From assembly GCF_030658505.1 (NCBI RefSeq), contig NZ_JAUTXR010000149.1, positions 1-64,000 on the forward strand: a DNA stretch of 64,000 nt. The letters are read 5' to 3'. The DNA is from Stenotrophomonas raiganjensis (SeqCode) (GTDB lineage Bacteria; Pseudomonadota; Gammaproteobacteria; Xanthomonadales; Xanthomonadaceae). Numbering within the stretch: position 1 is the stretch's first letter; each line of letters opens with the position of its first letter. The notes under the pieces are model-generated. The model was not told the DNA's origin. It was given only the letters and a program-made list of their open reading frames with translations, and did no database searches. Below, one piece after another: positions 1 through 6,532 of the stretch. The position numbers were made by a program, and so were the translations under genes.

Positions 1-3
1 GAG

Positions 4-264
4 GGCGGGGTGGGTCCGGTTGCGGGGGACGCTGCAAGTACCCCTCCGGGGCCCGGCCAAGCCGCTGGCGGCTGTGCGTTCGGGCGCTTGCGAAGCAGTG
101 CTTCGCAAGCAAAGCGCCCTCACCCATGTAAGCTCGGTCGCCGCTTGCTCGTGTGCGCTGTCCTGCGCACACGGCAAGACCGGGGTTGGGCGTCCTGCCC
201 AACCCGCCCGAGGCATGCCTCGGGCCCATGGCGCGCACGCCCCTGCAACCGGACCCACCCCGCC
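4..264. repeat. hairpin-dense element bounded by a 20-bp inverted repeat
   Basis: No credible gene lies in positions 1-438. Positions 4-23 and 245-264 are perfect inverted copies (20 bp). Between them are further perfect hairpins: 87-96/100-109 (10-bp stem, 3-nt loop); 150-158/165-173, extended by a second 5-bp block at 144-148/174-178; 183-191/197-205 (9-bp stem); and a 20-bp palindrome at 206-225. Short reading frames here are by-products of the GC-rich palindromes. The stacked hairpins look like an interspersed repeat or extragenic palindrome cluster rather than a coding or single-terminator region. The family is not one I can name. Confidence 0.7.
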
Positions 265-313
265 TTCGACAGATTCCTGCGACCTGTCGGGCGGGCATTC
301 TGCGCTGCTGTTG

Positions 314-345
314 GTAGGTGTCGACCTTGGTCGACACGCTTTTTC
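314..345 (+). repeat. SMAG-type GTAG palindrome, terminator-like
   Basis: A GTAG head at 314-317 is followed by a 9-bp stem (318-326/329-337) with a 2-nt loop, then a run of five T at 341-345. The GTAG head with a short stem is the signature of Stenotrophomonas SMAG repeats. The T run means it could also act as an intrinsic terminator for a gene to the left of the window. Confidence 0.7.
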
Positions 346-399
346 CCCAAGGGTCAGAAGGGGTTCAGTGCCACGCGCTGAATGCGCGCCCCGGACGGG

Positions 400-405
400 T
401 AGACT
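400..405 (+). promoter_or_regulatory. candidate -10 element (TAGACT)
   Basis: TAGACT sits 34 nt upstream of the chosen ATG at 439. The same hexamer occurs at a similar distance before the genes at 1658 and 11602, which supports a shared promoter element. No clear -35 is visible. Confidence 0.4.
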
Positions 406-438
406 GTGGCTCTTGCTCCCATGAATCCCGGTTGCCCG

Positions 439-1599
439 ATGTCCGCCAAACTCCGCTGGTTGCCCCTGTTGTGCCTGGCCCTGGCGGGCTGCAGCCAGCT
501 GGAGAATGCGGGCAATGTCACCGCCGCCGACAAGGCCGCGCGGGCGCCGGCCAGCGATGGCGAGAACATGGTGTCGATCAATGCCGCCGATGCGCCACCG
601 CCGCCGGCACCGCCGCGCAGCCGGGCGGATCGGCCGTGGCCGCAGGCGCAGCTGGAGAACGGGCGTGCGTGGGTCAGTTGCAGCACCGAATATGCCGGTG
701 ATGCGGGCGACGGTACCGAACTGGAAGGCCTGCAGCGCGAGCAGATCAGCCAGGCGCTGGCGCCGTGCGCCGAGCGCGGTCTCATGCGCGTGCGCTACGC
801 CGGCAAGATCAATCCGGGCTTCGCCGAGATGATGTGGCGGTTGGCGGTGGTCGCTGACGAACAGAAGATCCACAAGCGCATCCTCGACCTGGATTCCAGC
901 GGCGGCCAGGTGGAATCGGCGATCGTCGCCGGTGACAGCATCGGGGAATCGGGCTGGACCATCTGGGTGCGCGAGGGCTCGATCTGCCACAGCGCCTGCG
1001 TGTTCGTGCTGGCCGCCGGTGACAACCGCCTGCTGTCGGGCAAGGTCGGCATCCACCGCATGATGCGCATCAGTTCCAAGGCCACCTCGCGCGCGGAACT
1101 CAACCGCGAGCTGCACGAGGTCTACGACAACGTGAAGGACTACCTGCAGCGCAACGGCGTGGCGGTGGGCGTGGCCGATCTGATGATGACCGTGCCCAAC
1201 CGCAGCCTGCGCCTGCTGACGCCGGACGAGCTGCGCCAGTACGGCCTGGATGGCACCAACGCGGTGCAGGACGATCTGGAACGGATCAAGCAGATGCGTG
1301 CCTGCGGTGATGATTTCGTGCAGCGCAAGGACGCGTTCCTGGTTGCCTTCGACCAGCAGTGCAAGCGCGAAGGCGCCGACATGGAATCGATCAACAGCTG
1401 CGGCCAGGCATTGAAGCAGCGTTTCGGGTTCCCGGATGCGGTGTGCCCGGAAGAAAGCCCGCTGTCGGAGATCGATGTGGCAACGCTGCCGCCGGCACCG
1501 TCGGAGCCGCCGGTGGCCGAACAGGCGCCCGGCGATGCAGGCACGCCTGCCGCGCAGGCCGATGCGGCCGCGGTGGAAGGCAGCGCCCACGCCCGCTGA
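439..1599 (+). CDS. ClpP-like periplasmic lipoprotein, unknown function
   Basis: A 386-residue protein. The start at 439 gives a compact lipoprotein signal with lipobox LAGC at about residues 15-18; an ATG at 421 and a GTG at 406 are in frame but add residues before the basic n-region. After a proline- and alanine-rich linker comes a ClpP/crotonase-like segment at about residues 150-220, with DSSGGQVESA, then ICHSACVFVLAAGDNR, then a GIHR motif. This pattern is that of predicted periplasmic ClpP-class proteins (COG3904-like), where the serine of the SAC motif would be the nucleophile. Several cysteines in the C-terminal half suggest disulfides. The last 50 residues are Pro/Ala-rich. Substrate is unknown and peptidase activity is inferred from the motif only. 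Confidence 0.7.
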   Translation: MSAKLRWLPLLCLALAGCSQLENAGNVTAADKAARAPASDGENMVSINAADAPPPPAPPRSRADRPWPQAQLENGRAWVSCSTEYAGDAGDGTELEGLQREQISQALAPCAERGLMRVRYAGKINPGFAEMMWRLAVVADEQKIHKRILDLDSSGGQVESAIVAGDSIGESGWTIWVREGSICHSACVFVLAAGDNRLLSGKVGIHRMMRISSKATSRAELNRELHEVYDNVKDYLQRNGVAVGVADLMMTVPNRSLRLLTPDELRQYGLDGTNAVQDDLERIKQMRACGDDFVQRKDAFLVAFDQQCKREGADMESINSCGQALKQRFGFPDAVCPEESPLSEIDVATLPPAPSEPPVAEQAPGDAGTPAAQADAAAVEGSAHAR

Positions 1600-1621
1600 C
1601 GGACAGATCACCGCGCTGGCG

Positions 1622-1627
1622 TAGACT
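1622..1627 (+). promoter_or_regulatory. candidate -10 element (TAGACT)
   Basis: TAGACT lies 30 nt upstream of the ATG at 1658, in the 58-bp gap after the preceding gene. It matches the hexamers at 400-405 and 11566-11571. No convincing -35 is visible. Confidence 0.4.
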
Positions 1628-1657
1628 GCGGTTCTTTTCCGAGAACCGGCGGTGCCC

Positions 1658-2203
1658 ATGAAGCGCGTGCTTTTGCTGCTGTCCCTGCTGCCCCTGACTG
1701 CGTTGGCGCAGGCACCTGCGCCGGCCACGCCTGCACCGGCACCCGCGCGCCCGGCCCCGTCATCGCCGGCGGCTGCGAAACCGGCCACCGCCGGTGTACC
1801 CGCGTTGACCGCCGCGCAGCAGGCGCAGGTGCAGAAACAGGATGCGGAAATGGGGGCGGCCGCAGTGAAGGCGGCGCAGCTGGTCGATGCCAACCGCGCC
1901 GGCGAATTGTGGGACGGCGCTTCGGCCGTCGCGCGCCGTGCGGTACCGAAGGCCGCCTTCGTCAGCCAGTTGACCGCCGAGCGCACGCGCCTGGGGGCGC
2001 TGGCGGGTCGAGGCCAGCCGACCATTACCCGGGTCAAGTACAGCGCCGGTGCTGCCGTGCCGGAGGGTCTGTACATCAACGTCAGTTTCCCGACCCGTTT
2101 CGCCAACAGTGCGCAGCCGGTGCGCGAGCTGGTCTCGTTCCGTTTCGACGAGGACCAGGTGTGGCGCTTGGCCGGTTACAGCCTGCGTGCGTCGGCACCC
2201 TGA
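1658..2203 (+). CDS. DUF4019-type periplasmic protein
   Basis: A 181-residue protein with a signal peptide (MKRVLLLLSLLPLTALAQA) followed by about 30 residues of Ala/Pro low-complexity sequence. The rest resembles the DUF4019 family: a helix with VDANRAGELWDGAS, then AERTRLGAL, then paired strands ending in FRFDEDQVWRLAGYSLR. The family is secreted or periplasmic and of unknown function. A GTG at 1652 is in frame; the ATG at 1658 was chosen because it gives a basic n-region at once. The MAPEG gene follows 11 nt downstream, so the two are probably co-transcribed. Confidence 0.75.
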   Translation: MKRVLLLLSLLPLTALAQAPAPATPAPAPARPAPSSPAAAKPATAGVPALTAAQQAQVQKQDAEMGAAAVKAAQLVDANRAGELWDGASAVARRAVPKAAFVSQLTAERTRLGALAGRGQPTITRVKYSAGAAVPEGLYINVSFPTRFANSAQPVRELVSFRFDEDQVWRLAGYSLRASAP

Positions 2204-2214
2204 GGAGAGGAACG

Positions 2215-2604
2215 ATGGCAACGGAACTGACGATGCTGGCCTGGTCGGTGCTGCTGGGCTTCGTCTACATCTTCGCCACCTCCACCGTGGTCACCCGCGA
2301 GCGGGGGATGAAGTGGAATGCCTCGGCACGTGATGGCGAAGCAAAGCCGCTCAGCCCGCTGGCCGGCCGCCTGCAGCGGGCCCAGGCCAACTTCCTGGAA
2401 ACCTTCCCGTTCTTCGCCGCCGCGGCGATCGCGGTGGTGTTGGCCGGGCGCGGCAACGACACCACGGCGCTGGCCACGCAGGCCTACTTCTGGGCGCGCG
2501 TGGTCTACCTTCCGCTGTATGCCGCGGGCGTGCCTTACGTGCGCAGCCTGGTGTGGCTGGTGTCGCTGCTGTCGATCCTGGCGCTGGTGTTCGCGCTGCT
2601 GTGA
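2215..2604 (+). CDS. MAPEG family membrane protein
   Basis: A 129-residue integral membrane protein with about four hydrophobic segments (residues 4-24, 60-80, 86-104, 110-129). The FLETFPFFAAAA motif after the first loop is typical of the MAPEG superfamily (membrane-associated proteins in eicosanoid and glutathione metabolism), and the length fits. Bacterial members are often glutathione-transferase-like, but the substrate cannot be read here. A strong ribosome binding site (GAGGAGAGG) precedes the ATG. It lies 11 nt after the DUF4019 gene in the same direction. Confidence 0.85.
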   Translation: MATELTMLAWSVLLGFVYIFATSTVVTRERGMKWNASARDGEAKPLSPLAGRLQRAQANFLETFPFFAAAAIAVVLAGRGNDTTALATQAYFWARVVYLPLYAAGVPYVRSLVWLVSLLSILALVFALL

Positions 2605-2684
2605 CCCCGCGCTGATCCAGATCAAGGCCGCTCAGCTGCGCGGCGCTATGCTGGCGCGGACTGAATCAACGGCAGGAGGCGCGC

Positions 2685-3863
2685 ATGCGCAGGATGGACG
2701 TGGTGGTGGTCGGCGCCGGACCGGCGGGTCTGTGTTTCGCGCGTGCGCTGGCCGGCAGCGGCCTGCAGGTCGGGCTGGTGGAAGTGCAGCCACGCCAGGC
2801 CCTGGCCGAAGCCGCCTTCGACGGCCGTGAGATCGCGTTGACCCATGCCTCGCGGCAGAGCATGGAGCAGCTGGGGCTGTGGCAGCGCCTGCCGCAGGCC
2901 GAAGTTGCTGAACTGCGCGATGCCAAGGTGATGAACGGCGGCTCGCCGTTCGCGCTGACCTTTGCCAGCAGCCAGGTCGACGGCCAGCCGCTGGGCTGGC
3001 TGGTGCCCAACCATCTGATCCGCCGCGCTGCTTGGGATGCCGTGCAGGGCCAGGACGGCCTGGAACTGTTCGATGGGCGCAAGGTGCAGGGCGTACAGGC
3101 CGATGCACAGGGCCATGTGGTCAAACTCGATGACGGCAGCCAACTTCATGCGCGGCTGCTGGTGGCCGCTGACAGCCGCTTCTCCGCCACCCGCCGCATG
3201 CTTGGCATCGGTGCGCAGATGCGCGACTTCGGCAAGTCGATGCTGGTGTGCCGCATGCAGGTCGAGCGCGACCATCACCACACGGCCTGGGAATGGTTCG
3301 GCTACGGCCGCACGATGGCACTGCTGCCGCTGAACGAGGGCCAGGCGTCGGCGGTGATCACGCTGCCGCCGCGGCAGATCGAGGAGCTGCTGGCAATGGA
3401 CGAGGTGGCCTTTGGTGAGGCCGTCGGTGCTTGCTTCGAGCATCGCCTTGGCCGGATGCAGCCGGTGGCCACGCCGCAGGCGTATCCGCTGGTGGGGGTG
3501 TACGCGCACCGCTTCGTCGGCGAGCGTTCGGCGCTGATCGGCGATGCCGCGGTGGGCATGCACCCGGTCACCGCGCACGGCTTCAACCTGGGCCTGGCCA
3601 GCGCACAGCGGCTGGCACAGGGCATCGTCGAGCAGCAGCGCCGTGGCGCCGATATTGCCGCCGCCGGCATGCTGGCCAGCTACCAGCGCGGTCATCGGCT
3701 GGCATCGCGGCCGTTGTACGAAGCCACCAACGCGATCGCCAGCCTGTATACCGACGACCGCCGCCCGGCGCGCCTGCTGCGGGCGGCCGGTCTGCGCCTG
3801 GCGCAGGGCGTGGCACCGTTCAGGCAGCTGATCGCCTCGCACCTGACCCAGCGCGTGGCCTGA
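2685..3863 (+). CDS. ubiM: UbiH/UbiF-family FAD monooxygenase, probably UbiM
   Basis: A 392-residue flavoprotein hydroxylase. The N-terminus carries the dinucleotide-binding motif VVVGAGPAGL (about residues 6-15). DGREIALTH is at about residues 46-54, and the second FAD motif, GDAAVGMHPVTAHGFNLGL, at about residues 286-304. This is the group that inserts hydroxyl groups on the ubiquinone ring (UbiH, UbiI, UbiF, UbiM). The DGREIALTH form and the isolated position, away from ubiH/visC, favour UbiM, a 5-demethoxyubiquinol hydroxylase. UbiF or another family member cannot be excluded. An AGGAGG ribosome binding site at 2674-2679 fixes the ATG at 2685. Confidence 0.75.
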   Translation: MRRMDVVVVGAGPAGLCFARALAGSGLQVGLVEVQPRQALAEAAFDGREIALTHASRQSMEQLGLWQRLPQAEVAELRDAKVMNGGSPFALTFASSQVDGQPLGWLVPNHLIRRAAWDAVQGQDGLELFDGRKVQGVQADAQGHVVKLDDGSQLHARLLVAADSRFSATRRMLGIGAQMRDFGKSMLVCRMQVERDHHHTAWEWFGYGRTMALLPLNEGQASAVITLPPRQIEELLAMDEVAFGEAVGACFEHRLGRMQPVATPQAYPLVGVYAHRFVGERSALIGDAAVGMHPVTAHGFNLGLASAQRLAQGIVEQQRRGADIAAAGMLASYQRGHRLASRPLYEATNAIASLYTDDRRPARLLRAAGLRLAQGVAPFRQLIASHLTQRVA

Positions 3864-3876
3864 ACGGATTCATGGA

Positions 3877-4098
3877 TCAGCCGGCGGCCAGCACCCGGAT
3901 CTGGCTGCCGGCGAATTCGACCACCTGGCCCGCGCGTATCTTGCAGGCCTTGCGCAGTTCGACTTCGCCATCGACCCGCACCTGGCCATCGCCGATGACC
4001 ATCTTGGCTTCGCCGCCACTGGTGACCAGGTCGGCCAGCTTGAGCAGCTGCTTGAGTTCGACGTAGTCACCGTCGAGGTCGAATTCGAGAATCTGCAT
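3877..4098 (-). CDS. S4-domain RNA-binding protein (YbcJ/RlbA-like)
   Basis: A 73-residue protein that is essentially one S4 RNA-binding fold: LKQLLKLADLVTSGGEAKMV followed by VRVDGEVELRKACKIRAGQ. E. coli YbcJ has the same size and layout. The start at 4098 (MQILEFDLDG) gives exactly the family length; longer reading frames upstream lack family similarity. It is convergent with the ubiM-like gene (13 nt between stops) and divergent from deaD. A role in RNA or ribosome metabolism is likely from the fold, but the target is not known. Confidence 0.85.
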   Translation of the reverse strand: MQILEFDLDGDYVELKQLLKLADLVTSGGEAKMVIGDGQVRVDGEVELRKACKIRAGQVVEFAGSQIRVLAAG

Positions 4099-4366
4099 GG
4101 AGCGGGGTTCCTGGAAAGAGGGCACAGGCCAGTGGCCAGGCCGGGGAAGAGGGCGCGTATTGTGCGCCAGCACGAGGCATGACGGCACGCGCACGGCAAG
4201 CTGTACACGTTGTTCAGGATCAATGCGGTATCATTCCGCTCTGAGCGAGTGAAATCTCCTCCGACCGAGCAGCGCCAGGGCACGCGATAAGAAGGGCGCC
4301 CAAAGCGCGGACCATCACCTTTTTTATCGCACTGCCAGGAAAACGGCAGTGCCTTCGGAGTTCCCC
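4099..4366 (+). promoter_or_regulatory. deaD upstream region with long leader and hairpin
   Basis: This 268-bp divergent intergenic region separates the S4 gene from deaD. A possible -10 (TATCAT) is at 4229-4234, which would leave an untranslated leader of about 125 nt. A hairpin at 4331-4336/4345-4350 (6-bp stem, 8-nt loop) sits just before the GGAG ribosome binding site, and a T6 run is at about 4320-4325. Long structured leaders are known for deaD/csdA in other gammaproteobacteria. Control by structure or temperature here is inference. Confidence 0.4.
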
Positions 4367-6304
4367 ATGTCCCAAGATTCCCAAGCGCCGCTGCAGTTTG
4401 CGCAGCTCGGCCTGTCCGAGCCCGTGATGCAGGCGGTCACCGCCATCGGCTACGAAACCCCGTCGCCGATCCAGGCCGCCACCATCCCGGCGATGCTGGA
4501 AGGCCGCGACGTGCTGGGCCAGGCCCAGACCGGTACCGGCAAGACGGCTGCGTTCGCGCTGCCGGTACTGTCCAACATCGACCTGCAGCAGATCAAGCCG
4601 CAGGCCCTGATCCTGGCGCCGACCCGCGAACTGGCCATCCAGGTCGCCGAGGCGTTCCAGTCGTATTCGTCGAAGATCCCGGGCTTCCGCGTGCTGCCGG
4701 TGTACGGCGGCCAGCCGTACGGCCAGCAGCTGTCGGCGCTGCGCCGTGGCGTGCATATCGTGGTTGGTACCCCTGGCCGCGTGATCGACCATCTGGACCG
4801 CAGCACCCTGGACCTGTCCGAGCTGAAGACGCTGGTGCTGGACGAAGCCGATGAAATGCTGCGCATGGGCTTCATCGACGATGTCGAAGCGGTGCTGAAG
4901 AAGCTGCCGGAACAGCGCCAGGTGGCTCTGTTCTCGGCCACCATGCCGCCGCAGATCCGCCGCATCGCGCAGACCTACCTGCAGGACCCGGTGGAAGTGA
5001 CCATCGCGGCCAAGACCACCACCTCGGCCAACATCCGCCAGCGCTACTGGTGGGTGAGCGGCATGCACAAGCTGGATGCGCTGACCCGCATCCTGGAAGT
5101 CGAGCCGTTCGACGCGATGATCATCTTCGCGCGTACCAAGGCCGGCACCGAAGAACTGGCCAGCAAGCTGCAGGCCCGTGGCCTGGCCGCTGCTGCCATC
5201 AACGGTGACATGCAGCAGGCCCAGCGTGAGCGCACCATCGCCATGCTGAAGGAAGGCAAGCTGGACATCCTGGTCGCCACCGACGTGGCCGCCCGCGGCC
5301 TGGACGTGGAGCGCATCAGCCACGTGCTGAACTACGACATCCCGTACGACACCGAAAGCTACGTGCACCGCATCGGCCGTACCGGCCGTGCCGGCCGCAG
5401 CGGTGAGGCGATCCTGTTTGCCACCCCGCGCGAAAAGGGCATGCTGCGCCAGATCGAGCGCGCCACCCGCCAGCCGATCGAAGAAATGCAGCTGCCGAGC
5501 GTGGAAGCGGTCAACGACACCCGCATCAACAAGTTCACCTCGCGCATCACCGAAACCCTTGGTGCCGGTGGCCTGGACTTCTACCGCCAGCTGCTGGAGC
5601 GCTTCGAGAACGAGCAGAACGTACCGGCCATCGAGATCGCCGCCGCGCTGGCCAGGATGCTGCAGGGCGATACCCCGTTCCTGCTGCAGCCGCCGGTGCG
5701 TGCCCCGCGTGAAGAGCGCGCGCCGCGCGAGCGCTTCGACCGTGGTGACCGCCCGGAGCGTGGCGATCGCTTCGACCGCAACGAACGTGGCCCGCGCTTC
5801 GAGCGTGGCCCGCGTCGCGACGACGCCGAAGGCGGGTTCGAGCAGCGTCCGCGCCGCGAGGTTCCGCCGCGTGGTGCGCCGGAGCAGGGCATGGAGACCT
5901 ACCGCATCTCGGTGGGCCACCAGCACGGCGTGAAGCCGGCCAACATCGTCGGCGCCATCGCCAACGAAGCTGGCCTGGAAAGCCGCTTCATCGGCCGCAT
6001 CGACATCCACGACGATTTCTCGCTGCTGGACCTGCCGGCGCAGATGCCGCCGGACGTGCTGACCCACCTGCAGAAGGTGTGGGTGTCAGGCCAGCAGTTG
6101 CAGATGCGTCCGCTGGCGGCCGGTGAAGAGATCAACCCGGCACCGCGTCCGTTCAAGCCGCGCTTCGACAAGCGTGGTCCGGGCGGCCCGGGTGGTCCGC
6201 GTCGTGGCGGCCCGGGTGGCCACGGTGGCGACCGCGGCGGTGACCGCGACAGCCGTCCGCCGCGTCGTGATGGCTTCAAGCCGCGCGGCCCGCGCAGCTA
6301 CTGA
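4367..6304 (+). CDS. deaD: ATP-dependent DEAD-box RNA helicase DeaD/CsdA
   Basis: A 645-residue helicase of the DeaD/CsdA type, which unwinds structured RNA in large-subunit ribosome assembly and at low temperature. Motifs in order: Q-motif region near residue 30; AQTGTGKT at about 52-59; PTRELA; GTPGR; DEADEM at about 162-167; SAT near 190; DVAARGLD; HRIGRTGR at about 340-347. These are followed by the dimerisation region and a DbpA-like RNA-binding domain at about residues 510-580. An Arg/Asp-rich linker (about 450-510) and an RGG-rich tail (about 595-645) flank that domain. The ATG at 4367 follows GGAG; the GTG at 4349 is in frame but has no such site. Two terminator-like structures follow the gene. 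Confidence 0.97.
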   Translation: MSQDSQAPLQFAQLGLSEPVMQAVTAIGYETPSPIQAATIPAMLEGRDVLGQAQTGTGKTAAFALPVLSNIDLQQIKPQALILAPTRELAIQVAEAFQSYSSKIPGFRVLPVYGGQPYGQQLSALRRGVHIVVGTPGRVIDHLDRSTLDLSELKTLVLDEADEMLRMGFIDDVEAVLKKLPEQRQVALFSATMPPQIRRIAQTYLQDPVEVTIAAKTTTSANIRQRYWWVSGMHKLDALTRILEVEPFDAMIIFARTKAGTEELASKLQARGLAAAAINGDMQQAQRERTIAMLKEGKLDILVATDVAARGLDVERISHVLNYDIPYDTESYVHRIGRTGRAGRSGEAILFATPREKGMLRQIERATRQPIEEMQLPSVEAVNDTRINKFTSRITETLGAGGLDFYRQLLERFENEQNVPAIEIAAALARMLQGDTPFLLQPPVRAPREERAPRERFDRGDRPERGDRFDRNERGPRFERGPRRDDAEGGFEQRPRREVPPRGAPEQGMETYRISVGHQHGVKPANIVGAIANEAGLESRFIGRIDIHDDFSLLDLPAQMPPDVLTHLQKVWVSGQQLQMRPLAAGEEINPAPRPFKPRFDKRGPGGPGGPRRGGPGGHGGDRGGDRDSRPPRRDGFKPRGPRSY

Positions 6305-6324
6305 GCCGCACCTGTAGTCCTGGA

Positions 6325-6350
6325 CAACGCCAGCCTTCGGGCTGGCGTTG
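6325..6350 (+). terminator. deaD terminator hairpin 1
   Basis: A perfect 11-bp stem (6325-6335/6340-6350) with a TTCG tetraloop lies 21 nt after the deaD stop. It is a very stable hairpin, but the following bases are CCCGTTG rather than a T run. It may pause polymerase or protect the 3' end, with the structure at 6367-6450 completing termination. Confidence 0.6.
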
Positions 6351-6366
6351 CCCGTTGTGGATCTGG

Positions 6367-6450
6367 AAAAGGGGACGGAGGGAATCAAGTCGCAACTGGC
6401 TGGCCGTGTGCTTATGCCGAAAGCGACTTAATCCCCTCCGTCCCTTTTTT
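6367..6450 (+). terminator. large inverted-repeat terminator or repeat after deaD
   Basis: The arms at 6367-6393 and 6423-6450 pair over about 27 nt with one wobble, one mismatch and one bulge. They enclose a 29-nt loop and end in six T at 6445-6450. The fold is far longer than a usual intrinsic terminator and contains the block GGGGACGGAGGG, which suggests a mobile extragenic palindrome doubling as a terminator. It could alternatively be the end of a small RNA; no promoter was recognised. Confidence 0.6.
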
Positions 6451-6532
6451 CGCATGGCCAACACATTGCCGGTCCTAGGCTGAGCCGGTTCCAAGGGAGG
6501 TTGTCACCGCAGCACATTCGGGGGGATCCGGG

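Noticed and set aside
4..264. A CRISPR array
   Set aside because: The repeats are palindromes of different sequence, not direct repeats with spacers of equal length.
10..424. Overlapping small frames in the first 420 bases
   Set aside because: They cover stacked palindromes and end at different places; there is no coding signal beyond high GC.
4220..6067. A 615-codon open frame on the minus strand opposite deaD
   Set aside because: It is a shadow of deaD in GC-rich sequence: composition is His/Arg/Gln-rich with no family motif, whereas the plus frame has all helicase motifs.
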